From Pseudomonadota bacterium (GTDB lineage: Bacteria; Pseudomonadota; Gammaproteobacteria; Steroidobacterales; Woeseiaceae): a DNA stretch of 50,096 bases. This document shows positions 25,104-34,239 of the stretch, piece by piece. Position 1 is the stretch's first letter; every line of letters starts with the position of its first letter. Position numbers and translations under genes: made by a program. The stretch covers positions 1 through 50,096 of the forward strand of contig JACZWL010000022.1 of assembly GCA_022572185.1 (NCBI GenBank). The letters run 5' to 3'. The notes under the pieces were generated by a model. The model worked only from the letters and a program-made list of their open reading frames with translations. It had not been told where the DNA came from and made no database searches.

Positions 25104-26018
25104 CTAGGTTCGGCTTTGACGCCACCATTCAGAGATATAACCCGCGGTTACCTCGTTGACGAGGTAACCGTATTCGGCGTGGACATTCAGCTCTCCCTCG
25201 AGGCGGAAGTAGTTATAGACCTCCCTGTCCTCGATGCTCTCGACGAGCCCCAGTTGCAGCATTTCCTCAAAATCGTTTTGCAGCCTCATGTCGAGGGCCG
25301 TCAAATCACCAACTGCTGCAATGTTGACCCAGCGTTTGATATTCCGCGGATGACGATTGTCGGGCTGCTCTTGCCAGCCCTTGATTCTGCGTTGAATAAA
25401 TGTCTGGCCAAGTGGGCTGCCCATCGTCAGAAAGAGATCGATATTGTAATTGTTCCCGGACTCCTGGCTGAGTTGCCACAGCGCGTCATAAGCAATGATG
25501 GAACCCATGCTATGTGCGATGAGCAATATTGGCCGCCCTGATTTCCAGGCCGCCCGCAAAGGCATTTTCAGAAGCCTGCGTATGAATTCGGCCATGTCGT
25601 ATTCGTTCTTTACGTAGCGGCGAAGATCGCGCAGATGTATCTCCAGGGTTTCATCGGCGAGCGGATGCAGCAGGAACGGAAAAAGATCGGCGATAGAATA
25701 GATCCGGTGCAGGACCTTGCGCTGCCACGAAGTTGCCTCGGCACGATCCTTATCGGTCGCTGAGTGCTGCCGAAGCAGGGCATCGATCGCGGCGAGGTCG
25801 AGATTCAGATCGTAGTGCTCGCCATAGAAATCATAAGTCCAGCCGATGATGTCGAAGCAGTGATCATGTTCCTGCATCTGCGCTGCCGAATCGGGATCGA
25901 TCCGCCGGACGCCTTCCAGCAGACAACGAAAAAGTTCATGCCGGTGCGCCCTGGGCTCGGGCTTCGGTTTCAGCCCCGGCACATAGATCATCAACGGTTC
26001 GCCGGAAAACTTACTCAT
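25104..26018 (-). CDS. Alpha/beta hydrolase (lipase/esterase-like)
   Basis: This 304-residue protein has the nucleophile elbow ILLIAHSMGSIIAYDALWQL (Ser170), a strand-elbow-helix signature of alpha/beta hydrolases, and an early strand LMIYVPGLKPKP that would hold the oxyanion region. Later MGSPLGQTFIQRR and the INIAAVGDLTALD segment suit a catalytic acid. No signal peptide. The ATG at 26018 overlaps the end of the HAD phosphatase gene by 8 nt, implying coupling; a further in-frame ATG nine codons upstream is less likely. Substrate unknown; it may act on a lipid or protein-bound ester. Confidence 0.75.
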   Translation of the reverse strand: MSKFSGEPLMIYVPGLKPKPEPRAHRHELFRCLLEGVRRIDPDSAAQMQEHDHCFDIIGWTYDFYGEHYDLNLDLAAIDALLRQHSATDKDRAEATSWQRKVLHRIYSIADLFPFLLHPLADETLEIHLRDLRRYVKNEYDMAEFIRRLLKMPLRAAWKSGRPILLIAHSMGSIIAYDALWQLSQESGNNYNIDLFLTMGSPLGQTFIQRRIKGWQEQPDNRHPRNIKRWVNIAAVGDLTALDMRLQNDFEEMLQLGLVESIEDREVYNYFRLEGELNVHAEYGYLVNEVTAGYISEWWRQSRT

Positions 26019-26733
26019 GGCCGGAATGGGAAGCCTGGTGAGCAATGGCGGGCTCGAGCACAGTCAGCAACTCCGCAATGGTAGAGATAATTACATCCGG
26101 CGCAGCAACATGCTCAGGCCAGCCATCGCCGTTGCGATTGACCCAGGCAGTACGCAGGCCTGCTTCCTGTGCACCGACAATATCGATCTCCGGATGATCA
26201 CCGACATGCAGGGTTTGCTGTGCGGTAACATCCGCGCGATTAACAGCCTCGTCGAATATCGGCCGCGCCGGTTTGGCGGCACCGACGTCGACCGCCGTCA
26301 CTACATCGTCAAAGAGATGCCGGATGCCGATGCGCTGCAGATTCGCATTTCCATTCGTTACCGCAATGAGCGAGAAATGTTCGCTGAGCACCTCCAGCGT
26401 GGGCACAACGTCCGCATATAACTCGACGTCGTTCCTCACCCGGTCGAAAACGACGAATGCGTCATCCACAAAGTCGGGCGAGTAACCGACCGTTACCGCC
26501 ATGCGTTCAAGCACCATCTTCCTCAGGAACAGAAAGTCGTGGTTTCGATCCCAGTGCTCGGTCATCACCTCCTCGCGCAGCTCGTACGCCGCCTCGGGCG
26601 AAAACACCTCCGGGATCTTCGGAAAATTCTCACCGAGCCACGCCCAGAGTGCTGCCTCTGCCCGCCTGATAACAGGCATGATTTCCCAGAGCGTGTCGTC
26701 GAGATCGAGAGTAATGGCGCGAATGCGATGCAA
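26011..26733 (-). CDS. HAD-superfamily phosphatase (YigB-like)
   Basis: This is a 240-residue haloacid-dehalogenase hydrolase. Motif I is ITLDLDDTLWEIMPVI (nucleophile D10, acid D12), motif II VTNGNANLQRIG, motif III the lysine in VGAAKPARPIFDEAV, and motif IV HVGDHPEIDIVGAQEAG. The WEIMPVIRRAE and helical cap pattern resembles YigB, which dephosphorylates the riboflavin precursor or FMN. The specific substrate is inferred from similarity only. It is coupled to the alpha/beta hydrolase gene by an 8-nt overlap. Confidence 0.85.
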   Translation of the reverse strand: MHRIRAITLDLDDTLWEIMPVIRRAEAALWAWLGENFPKIPEVFSPEAAYELREEVMTEHWDRNHDFLFLRKMVLERMAVTVGYSPDFVDDAFVVFDRVRNDVELYADVVPTLEVLSEHFSLIAVTNGNANLQRIGIRHLFDDVVTAVDVGAAKPARPIFDEAVNRADVTAQQTLHVGDHPEIDIVGAQEAGLRTAWVNRNGDGWPEHVAAPDVIISTIAELLTVLEPAIAHQASHSGHE

Positions 26734-26820
26734 GGTAGTACTCTATTAAATGTTCCGGAAAGTATTGTGGTCTTATAATGTACCCGACTTCAACTGCCCA
26801 ATGAGCGATATGGAGATTTC

Positions 26821-27240
26821 GTGAAATACCTGCATACCATGGTTCGAGTAACTGACCTGGAACGATCACTGGATTTTTATTGCAACAAGCTGGGCCTTCA
26901 GGAGCTGCGACGCTACGACGTCGAAAAGGGGCGTTTCACGCTGGTATTTCTTGCGGCACCCGGCGATAAGGACGCACAGGTCGAGCTCACCTACAACTGG
27001 GATCCCGAAGACTACGACGAAGGCAGAAACTTCGGCCATCTCGCCTATGCCGTCGATAACATCTACGAAGTCTGCCAGCATCTGATGGATACCGGCGTCA
27101 CGATCAACCGGCCGCCGCGCGATGGCCATATGGCGTTTGTTCGATCGCCCGACAACATCTCCATTGAGTTGCTGCAGAAGGGCGAAGCATTGGCGCCGGC
27201 TGAGCCCTGGACCTCAATGGGCAACACCGGTCACTGGTAG
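26821..27240 (+). CDS. gloA: Lactoylglutathione lyase (glyoxalase I)
   Basis: This 139-residue metalloenzyme converts the methylglyoxal-glutathione hemithioacetal to S-lactoylglutathione. All four metal ligands are visible: H5 (YLHTMVRV), E55 (QVELTYNW), H73 ([10 protein letters not shown]) and E116 (ISIELLQK). The length and the [19 protein letters not shown] stretch are standard for GloA; the absence of extra loops points to the Ni2+-type bacterial class. The start is GTG at 26821 behind GGAG. It is divergent from the HAD gene and ends 24 nt before a convergent lipoprotein gene. Confidence 0.93.
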   Translation: MKYLHTMVRVTDLERSLDFYCNKLGLQELRRYDVEKGRFTLVFLAAPGDKDAQVELTYNWDPEDYDEGRNFGHLAYAVDNIYEVCQHLMDTGVTINRPPRDGHMAFVRSPDNISIELLQKGEALAPAEPWTSMGNTGHW

Positions 27241-27264
27241 TCAGACGGCAGCGGCCGGTCTCGC

Positions 27265-27921
27265 CTAGTCAATCACCATTAGCCGATAGTCGTAACTTGC
27301 CCCTCCAGCGTTGTAGCCATTGACTTCGACGTAATAGGCAAACCCAGCCGTCAGATCCGCAACGATTTCCTGCCTGGTGATTGTGCCCACGGGCGTGCCC
27401 GTAATCGTGGTCTGATTCTGATCGTAAATCATGATGTAGGCAGCATCGTCTTCCAGACTCTCGGCACAGGTATCAGCACACAGGTAAATGCGATGGGGAC
27501 CGCTGCGATTGGGTGTGAAAATAAGGAAATCGGCAGTGTCGCCGGTGCTTTGCACACTGCCCTTGAATTCCACACCTGTGGACAGCTCGGCTAAGCTACC
27601 TGGAAATGTCACTATGTTCGCGTTGTCGAGTACATTATTCGGCTCGAATTCATCAACCTGAACAATCCCTGGAGTTTCGCCATTGACTCCTGCAGGGGCC
27701 AATGGTTTGCCAGCCGCACTCGAGTCGTTGGCCGAAACCGGACCTGCATTCGGCAGCGGGCTGTCCGTCGACAAGATAGTACATATGATCAGGACAATAA
27801 TGTTCGCCGTGCACGGGGATGGTTCCTCTTTTTTGTCACCGCCGCATGCCGCCAGCATTGCCAGCAGGCCCAACAACGTAGCCCGGTATACAATATATCT
27901 GCTGCACTTGTTCTTTCTCAT
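27265..27921 (-). CDS. Lipoprotein with C-terminal PPC-like beta domain
   Basis: This 218-residue secreted protein has a lipobox (LLAMLAACGG, Cys about 26). It is followed by a ~70-residue linker and, from DEFEPNNVLDNANIVTFPGS onward, a domain resembling bacterial pre-peptidase C-terminal (PPC) folds: VEFKGSVQSTGDTADFLIFT and ending AYYVEVNGYNAGGASYDYRL. PPC domains usually accompany secreted proteases, but no protease domain is present here. The ATG at 27921 follows GGGAGAG, which decided the start over one 21 codons upstream. Probably outer-membrane-attached or surface-exposed; role unknown. Confidence 0.75.
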   Translation of the reverse strand: MRKNKCSRYIVYRATLLGLLAMLAACGGDKKEEPSPCTANIIVLIICTILSTDSPLPNAGPVSANDSSAAGKPLAPAGVNGETPGIVQVDEFEPNNVLDNANIVTFPGSLAELSTGVEFKGSVQSTGDTADFLIFTPNRSGPHRIYLCADTCAESLEDDAAYIMIYDQNQTTITGTPVGTITRQEIVADLTAGFAYYVEVNGYNAGGASYDYRLMVID

Positions 27922-28375
27922 GGGTACTCTCCCGTTTGTTTCGCGCCGGTGCCGACGCTGAATCCTGATGATCATTTTCAGCAAGGGACGTCGTAAGTAC
28001 CTGAGAGAACAGTGATGATTGCTTGAGGAATACCTTAGGATCTTGTGGGAGTGGGAATATGACCGGCAGAACCCAGCTTATGGAGAATCGTAGCGAACGG
28101 CCGAAATTCGAAAAATCAGAAAAACGTGATCGGCGTCTACTTGCAACTTTGGAGCTGCCGGTGAGGTGGTAGAGTTCTTAACAGCGAGAAGCGACACAAA
28201 GCGGACATCACCGGTTTTTGCTGAACGGAATGATATTTCACAATTTCGCACGATAACTACTGGTCAGGCTGACAGCCGGTGAGCGAAAATGGTGCATGGT
28301 GTTCAAACATCCAACAATTATTCTCTATCGTCGCGTGCCGAAAAGAGGGTTCTAAGGAGGGAGGTCACGTCCCAC
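27922..28375. other. 454-bp intergenic region without a recognisable gene
   Basis: No ORF or hairpin I can support. It must hold the promoter of the lipoprotein gene (minus strand) and of the small membrane-protein gene (plus strand). Confidence 0.5.
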
Positions 28376-28417
28376 ATGTAGGAAGTAGATGCCAAACAAA
28401 CGCCATGGCACCTTTGG

Positions 28418-28816
28418 GTGATTAGTGGCACAGCACTGTTGTGGAGTGCCATGGGCGCGTTTGACTATGTCATGACGCAGACAAGGAATGAAGCGTATAT
28501 GAGCGGCTTTACACCCGAGCAACTTGAGTTCTTTTACGGTTTCCCGCCTTGGGTAGTTGCTGCCTGGGCCATTGGGGTGTGGGGTGGTGTGCTTGGCGCG
28601 CTGCTATTGTTGATTCGTAGACGTCTCGCGGTTTGGGTGTTGCTCGTTTCGCTCATCGCGATGGTGATCACAGCGTTCCACAACTACGTCTTGTCCAATG
28701 GAATGGAGGTTATTGGAGATGCTTTTTCCCTAAGCTTCACTGCCGTGATTTTCCTTATCTCGCTTGCTCTGTTTCTCTACGCCCGCGCGATGCATAAGCG
28801 GGACATACTCAGCTAA
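28418..28816 (+). CDS. Small membrane protein, paralogue of the gene at 49177, with disrupted N-terminus
   Basis: The product has 132 residues and about four membrane segments. It is clearly paralogous to 49177-49626: both share AMGA(F/L)DYVMTQTRNEAYMS, FYGFP, a VWGGVLGA helix and LSNGMEVIGDAF. The paralogue starts MSEIRETDVV. Here the equivalent ATG (28376-28378), placed 11 nt after GGAGG, is followed at once by TAG, so the second codon is a stop. Translation would have to begin at the GTG at 28418 inside the first helix (after PWHLW), or the gene is silent. The family is unfamiliar to me; a structural or sensory role cannot be inferred. Confidence 0.55.
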   Translation: MISGTALLWSAMGAFDYVMTQTRNEAYMSGFTPEQLEFFYGFPPWVVAAWAIGVWGGVLGALLLLIRRRLAVWVLLVSLIAMVITAFHNYVLSNGMEVIGDAFSLSFTAVIFLISLALFLYARAMHKRDILS

Positions 28817-29002
28817 TGCGATTTCGTCTGTCGATTTTTCTTGCCACGCGTCTCCTTTGCACCTGCCATCTCAGCCGGTCAGCTGATTGACTTTCGACCG
28901 GCAAGGAGCGAGCCAAAGCCGATATTGTGTGGCTAGGCGACGGAGTTACTAGCGAACTACCATACTCGGTCTACACGTAGTATCCATCAATGGAGCAGAG
29001 CT

Positions 29003-29530
29003 ATGCAGTTACAACGATTCCCGTTAATCATGCTAGCCTTTGCTATAGGTGGTTGTTCCGCACCCAACGATGCCGAAATGGAGCAAGAAAGAACCACGTC
29101 AGTAGAGCAAAACGAGGCAGTTATTCGTCAGGTTCTCGCGCTAATCGATGAACGGAATCTAGATGAAGCATTCGAGCTTTATGCGCTTGATTACATCTAC
29201 CACGGACCCGGAGGTCAGGAATTGAGGGGTCGGGACGGCATCCGGGGTTTATGGGAGGTCTTCCTTGTTGGCTTCCCTGATCTTCATTCCACGATTGAAG
29301 ACATGGTTTCGTCAGGGGACAAAGTCGTTTTGCGGTGGCGAATTGAGGGCACCCATACAGGTGAGTTCATGGGCGTCGCGCCGTCCAACATTAAGAATAC
29401 GCTCGATGTTACCGAGATCTTTCGCGTTGCGAACGGTCAACTCGTCGAAGCGTGGGACCAGTACGACCGTCTTGGCTTGATGCAACAAATAGGTGCTATC
29501 CCGATGCAGGAGGAAGCAACAGCCGAATAG
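29003..29530 (+). CDS. SnoaL-like (ester cyclase type) lipoprotein
   Basis: This 175-residue protein has a lipoprotein signal (MLAFAIGGCS, Cys about 18) and a SnoaL-like NTF2-fold domain (about 35-165). The domain is marked by AVIRQVLALIDERNLDEAFE, YIYHGPGG, a DLHSTIEDMVSSGDKVVLRW strand pair, and GTHTGEFMGVAPSNI. SnoaL-type domains bind or cyclise small molecules, but no catalytic set can be assigned with confidence. The membrane-anchored form is less usual than the soluble one. It is 186 bp after the small membrane-protein gene, same strand. Confidence 0.8.
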   Translation: MQLQRFPLIMLAFAIGGCSAPNDAEMEQERTTSVEQNEAVIRQVLALIDERNLDEAFELYALDYIYHGPGGQELRGRDGIRGLWEVFLVGFPDLHSTIEDMVSSGDKVVLRWRIEGTHTGEFMGVAPSNIKNTLDVTEIFRVANGQLVEAWDQYDRLGLMQQIGAIPMQEEATAE

Positions 29531-29745
29531 GAGTTCCGGATACTATTTCGACTCCGTTCTTGGATCGATAGGCATTCCACCGGAGAATTTCGGTGCACAA
29601 TTTAATGCCTGCTTGTGGCCGTTTTCTGTCTGTGACGATGTCATTTTTCTGGCCGGTTGACCGACCGCTCCAAAGCGAAACCGCCATTCGAGCCCGATCA
29701 AATTTAACAGTGTCTGTACGATCGGATGTAAACCATTACATTACA

Positions 29746-31410
29746 CTACGCAGGCGAACCGGGCATCAGGGGCGGCAGGTCGTCTGCCCCAGCATCCTTT
29801 GTGTCATCGGATTTGACGGCAAATGAGCGCAATGCTTTCGCGAGATTCTCACCGTTCCATGAATCGCCCCCCGGGCCGTAGCTTGCGCTGCAAAGAGCTT
29901 CCAGTTCACCTGCGAGCGGATCCGACACGCGAGACGCGAAGTCACCGATGCTCCGCGGCCACTCGTTCGGCCATTGCAATCTGCCCCAGCTTAATAATGC
30001 CGATTTGACGATGGCAGCATCGCCGGAAAGCGCTGCACGGCGCGCTGTTTTGAGAAACTTCGCCTGCTGCTTGTGAATGGGCGGAGCTTCGCGCTCCTGC
30101 GTTTTTTTCTCAGGCCGGCGCGACCACCACCAGGCGAGCATCGTCAGCAACCACAATGCGATGAGCCCTTCGCTGACGCGCCGCCAGAAGCCACTCTCTA
30201 GCTTGATCGTCTCCGCTTCAAGCGTCGCTTCGACGGCCTGCTCGATCAGAGGAGGCCGTGCCGCTTCGCCCGATGGCAGAATCGTGAGACTGCGCGACGG
30301 CAGGCTTGCGACCTGCCACTCGCCCTGCTCGATATTCCACCACGGCAATTGGAGAGCCGGTAGCTCGACGACACCGGCACGCACACCAATCATTGCGTAC
30401 TGGTCCTTGCGCGTGGCTTTGATGCCGCCCGCCCCCGCAGTGACACGGAGCTCGGGCTTGTCCGGGTAGATTTTGACGCTATCCGAGACGGCCGGATCAA
30501 TCACCGGAATCTGGGTCGACAGCTGTCCCAATGCCGTTACGGTCACATGCCGTGTGATCGGTTCGCCGACCGGCAGCCTGTCAGGTTCACGCGACCAGAC
30601 CTCACTCAACTCCACCGACTTTGCCGGCAGCCATGCCGCGTTCGGAAACTCAGGTGGCGGCGGAGGAATGGGATTGACGACCACCGTCAGTGGCTCGGAC
30701 TCGAATACCTTCCGTCCCGTGATCCGGCCGCCGCGCAAGACACGCGCCTCGAAACGGGCGGGGGCTATCGATAGTTCACCGCTCTCCTGCGGGAAGAATG
30801 CATAAACGCGTTCGACGACATTGTAGTGCTTGCCGTTCAGTATGGACTCGTAACTGCGCTCTTCACCGGCAAGCTCTATGAGGACTTCGACGCCGCCAAA
30901 ACCGGGTTCGCTCAATCGCGGTTGGCGGGTTGCTACCGACCGGTAGACCTTGACCGTGTAAAGTACCTGCGCTTGTACATAGGACGTGTCGCGATCGACT
31001 TCGGTCGACACGAAAATATCTGCTTCGCCCGGCAGCGCATTCGACTGCGGCGCAACGACAATGTGCAGCGGCTTGCTTTGCTCATTGCCGGCCATGATTG
31101 GCGGTATGACAAGGTCGCCCGCCCGCTTCGGCATCAGGACATATGTCCAGGTCCTGCTGCGGCTGATCTGGCCGTTGATGATCGTGGTATTGCTAAGCTG
31201 GCTTCGTTGTCCGACATTGAAGTCGGCCTCGAGTACGGAGGCATCCGGCTCGGTATCGATATCTGTGTCGACCGTTACCTTGAGCATGAACGATTCATTA
31301 ATCTCTATGTCCGCCCGGTCGATGCTGGCTGTTACTGCTGCCTGGACATTCAGAACCGGCAAGATCACAACGGCTATCAAAAGCAGTAGTTGAATAGCGC
31401 GGCCTACCAC
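29746..31410 (-). CDS. batD: BatD-like protein (von Willebrand/Bat operon)
   Basis: This 554-residue envelope protein has a signal peptide (about 1-24), repeated immunoglobulin-like beta segments (VTASIDRADIEINESFMLKV, then RSRTWTYVLMPKRAGDLVIP), one membrane helix near 430-448 (LIALWLLTMLAWWW) and a cytoplasmic C-terminal region. That layout is BatD. BatD is thought to work with BatA/BatB and MoxR in aerotolerance or envelope stress. The GTG start at 31410 overlaps the BatB/C stop by 7 nt. It is the last gene of the operon. Confidence 0.9.
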   Translation of the reverse strand: MVGRAIQLLLLIAVVILPVLNVQAAVTASIDRADIEINESFMLKVTVDTDIDTEPDASVLEADFNVGQRSQLSNTTIINGQISRSRTWTYVLMPKRAGDLVIPPIMAGNEQSKPLHIVVAPQSNALPGEADIFVSTEVDRDTSYVQAQVLYTVKVYRSVATRQPRLSEPGFGGVEVLIELAGEERSYESILNGKHYNVVERVYAFFPQESGELSIAPARFEARVLRGGRITGRKVFESEPLTVVVNPIPPPPPEFPNAAWLPAKSVELSEVWSREPDRLPVGEPITRHVTVTALGQLSTQIPVIDPAVSDSVKIYPDKPELRVTAGAGGIKATRKDQYAMIGVRAGVVELPALQLPWWNIEQGEWQVASLPSRSLTILPSGEAARPPLIEQAVEATLEAETIKLESGFWRRVSEGLIALWLLTMLAWWWSRRPEKKTQEREAPPIHKQQAKFLKTARRAALSGDAAIVKSALLSWGRLQWPNEWPRSIGDFASRVSDPLAGELEALCSASYGPGGDSWNGENLAKALRSFAVKSDDTKDAGADDLPPLMPGSPA

Positions 31411-33215
31411 GGTCGCACCTCGTCATCGGGCCAGAGATTGTTGCCGTCCTGATCGCGGCCCAATCTCTGATACTGATAGCGGAATTTCCTTCGCAAGAGC
31501 CCGCCCGGATCGTTCGGAATGCGCCTCAGCCACTGTTCCATGGCCTGTCGCTGCTCTTGCGCGCGACGTTCTGCAACTTCGTTCGCGGGACTCATGGTCT
31601 CGACGTCCTGTGCTTCGCCCTGCTGTTGGCGCGCCGCTTCCTGTGCTGCCCGCTCAAGCTCGGCCCGAATCGCCTCGAGGTCCTCCTGATTCATCTCGTC
31701 TTCGCTGCGCGACGAATCGCCCGCTTCTCCCTCGGCGCCCGGATCGCCCGCCTCTCCTTCGGTGCCCGATTGATCCTGACCGCCCTCACCTTCGGACTGT
31801 TGCCCGCCGCCCCCTGACTGCGGCGAGGAGTTCTGGCCCTGGCCGCTGTCAGACTCTTGTTGCCGGTCGAGCATGTTCTTTACCAGGTCCCGGTTATATC
31901 GTGCATCTTCATTGTCGGCACTGATTTCGAGTACCTGCTCATAAGCATCGATTGCCGATGCGAACTCACCCAGCCGCGCCAGTGCATTGCCCAGGTTGTA
32001 AAGACTCTCTGTGTCTTCCTGTTCGGCAAAACCATGAGCACTGTCAGCGTACTCACCCGCACGATAGCGCGCGACTGCCTTCCAGACCGGGTCTTTGAAC
32101 AGAGTTGCGGCATCGACGGCGCTGCCTTTGGCCAGCTGCCGCTGCGCCTGTTGGTCTTTTGTCAGCCAAATGTCGTCCCAGCTAAACGCATGGACCGGTT
32201 CGGCGACCGGCATCAGTGCGAAGACGATGACCAGCACCCATCCGCGCCGGAAAGCAAAGGCAGCAAGGGGCAGCAATAACAACAACAGCCAGGGCCCTTC
32301 TTCCTGCCACTGGTCCGTCGCGAAAGATGCGTCAGATGCAGAGGAGGAGTCGATGACTCCCGACAGCAAAGCGTCCAGGTCCCTGTCGTCAGCCGACAAG
32401 ATCATGTACCGGCCGTGTCCGGCGGCAGCCAGGCTTCGAAGCTCTTTTGCCTCAAGCTTTGGTACGGCGATTTGTCCCGACCGATCGGTGACAAAGCCTC
32501 CGCCGGCCATCGGAATCGGCGCACCTTCCGGCGTACCGACTCCCAGGACTGATAAGGTATAGCCGGCATCGTATAAATCGGCGGCGGCGCGTTCCGCGGC
32601 CGGCGATGTCCCGCCATCTGTGATCAGCAGCACTTCGCCGTAGCCGACGCCGGCCTGCTGCAGGAGCTGACGCCCTTTGTTAATCGCTGCCACAGGATAG
32701 CTTCCGCGGCTCGGCATGATATCGGTGCCAAGGCTGTTGACGAGCGCGGCGACCGTATCCACATCGGTCGTCAGCGGTGTCACCGTAAACGCATTGGCGG
32801 AGTAGACGACGAGTGCAGTCTGGCCACTCTTGCGTCGCTCGAGAATGTCCAGGATCTTGAGCCTTGCGCGCGTCAGCCTGCTCGGCGTCAGGTCCTGCGC
32901 GTCCATGGATCGCGATAAATCAAGTGCGATCACCATCGCCTGTTCCGAACGAAACACGGGCAGCTCCACACGGTTCCAGCTCGGACCGGCCAGCGATAAG
33001 ACGGCAATGATTCCACCCAGCGCCAGCAACCACCACCGGTAGCTGTGCCGCCCCGATGCCGCGCGCGACAGGACATATGGCGCCAGCGCGGGATCGACAA
33101 TCCGTTGCCAATTGCCCGGTGCCAGCTCGCGCCTTGTCATCGTAAACGTGATGAGTGCGACAAGCGGCAACGCCCAGAGCCATTCCGGCCGGAGCCAGTG
33201 GAAATCAGCCAGCAT
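31404..33215 (-). CDS. BatB/BatC fusion: VWA domain plus TPR and low-complexity tail
   Basis: This 603-residue inner-membrane protein has two N-terminal membrane segments (about 9-25, 61-78) and a von Willebrand factor A domain (about 94-285) with a MIDAS motif ALDLSRSMDAQD (D99, S101, S103). A third TM lies at about 310-340. TPR repeats follow (about 385-445, LYNLGNALARLGEFASAIDA), then a glutamine/glycine/glutamate-rich low-complexity stretch and a basic C-terminus. In many species BatB and BatC are separate; here they are one chain. It overlaps BatA by 11 nt and BatD by 7 nt. Confidence 0.9.
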   Translation of the reverse strand: MLADFHWLRPEWLWALPLVALITFTMTRRELAPGNWQRIVDPALAPYVLSRAASGRHSYRWWLLALGGIIAVLSLAGPSWNRVELPVFRSEQAMVIALDLSRSMDAQDLTPSRLTRARLKILDILERRKSGQTALVVYSANAFTVTPLTTDVDTVAALVNSLGTDIMPSRGSYPVAAINKGRQLLQQAGVGYGEVLLITDGGTSPAAERAAADLYDAGYTLSVLGVGTPEGAPIPMAGGGFVTDRSGQIAVPKLEAKELRSLAAAGHGRYMILSADDRDLDALLSGVIDSSSASDASFATDQWQEEGPWLLLLLLPLAAFAFRRGWVLVIVFALMPVAEPVHAFSWDDIWLTKDQQAQRQLAKGSAVDAATLFKDPVWKAVARYRAGEYADSAHGFAEQEDTESLYNLGNALARLGEFASAIDAYEQVLEISADNEDARYNRDLVKNMLDRQQESDSGQGQNSSPQSGGGGQQSEGEGGQDQSGTEGEAGDPGAEGEAGDSSRSEDEMNQEDLEAIRAELERAAQEAARQQQGEAQDVETMSPANEVAERRAQEQRQAMEQWLRRIPNDPGGLLRRKFRYQYQRLGRDQDGNNLWPDDEVRPW

Positions 33216-34239
33216 TGAGTCCCGCCTTTATCAGCCGCGAAATCTGAAATCCCTGTAACAGACCCATGACACAAAGAAAAACCGTCAGCACGAAAGCACC
33301 GCCCAACGGCCAGTAATAAAGAGACTTGACGGGCCTGAAGCCGGCCTCGGGTTCGGCGACAGGTTCCATTTCATCGAGGAGGCGATAGATGTCCTGCAGG
33401 CCGGCGGTGTCCTTCGCACGGAAATATTGCCCGCCCGTGATTGCCGCAATCCGGGTCAGGGTCTCTTCGTCGAGATCCGCCGACGGATTGACGGGTCGCA
33501 GTCCGCCGGTAATCGATGACACCATCATCTGTTCTGCGCCGATGCCGATCGTGTAAATTCGCAGTCCGATTTGTTGCGCAAGCTCGGCCGCTTTGATCGG
33601 ATCGATCTCGCCGGCGGTATTCGCGCCATCGGTCAGGACAATCAATACCTGTTCGTCACCCACTGCGTCCTGCTCGTAGATGCGTTTAACGGCAAGTGTG
33701 ATCGCATCACCGATCGCCGTTTTTTCGCCCGCGAGTCCGATGAACGCTTCCATCAGGAGAATGTTGACGGTTTCGCGATCCAGCGTCAGCGGGACCTGGA
33801 GGTATGCTCTTTCGCCAAAGAGGATCAGGCCGATGCGATCGCCTTTGCGCCGTTCGATAAAGTCGCTCGCGACAGCTTTGGTCGCGGTAAGCCTGTCCAC
33901 GCGGCGATTACCAAGCACGAAATCCTTCGCATCCATGCTGCCCGACAGATCGACGGCAAGCATCAGATTACGGCCCGATACGGGCACATCGAGTTCGTCG
34001 CCGATGCGCTCCGGCCTCGCTGCGGCCAGAACGAGTAAAACCCAGGCGATAATGGCAAGCCATACACGCCAGTTCAGCAGCTGTTCGGCTTCGGAGCGGT
34101 CTGTCAGCACCGCGAAACCCTTGAAGCTCGGAACCTTGAGCCCGGCTTCCTGCGTTTCCGTCACCGGCGATAACAGGGACCTTGCCAGTAGCGGCAGCGG
34201 GAGGGCAAGAAGCATCCAGGGCCAGGCGAGCGACCACAT
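33205..34239 (-). CDS. batA: BatA-like VWA-domain membrane protein
   Basis: This 344-residue protein has an N-terminal membrane segment (about 5-20), another at about 58-75, a VWA domain (about 91-290) with MIDAS residues in LAVDLSGSMDAKD (D97, S99, S101), the TNGxN-like LIVLTDGANTAGEI strand, and a C-terminal membrane helix (about 310-332). It would bind a partner through a divalent-metal site at the membrane. The ATG overlaps the DUF4381 stop (TGATG). Confidence 0.9.
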   Translation of the reverse strand: MWSLAWPWMLLALPLPLLARSLLSPVTETQEAGLKVPSFKGFAVLTDRSEAEQLLNWRVWLAIIAWVLLVLAAARPERIGDELDVPVSGRNLMLAVDLSGSMDAKDFVLGNRRVDRLTATKAVASDFIERRKGDRIGLILFGERAYLQVPLTLDRETVNILLMEAFIGLAGEKTAIGDAITLAVKRIYEQDAVGDEQVLIVLTDGANTAGEIDPIKAAELAQQIGLRIYTIGIGAEQMMVSSITGGLRPVNPSADLDEETLTRIAAITGGQYFRAKDTAGLQDIYRLLDEMEPVAEPEAGFRPVKSLYYWPLGGAFVLTVFLCVMGLLQGFQISRLIKAGLNAG

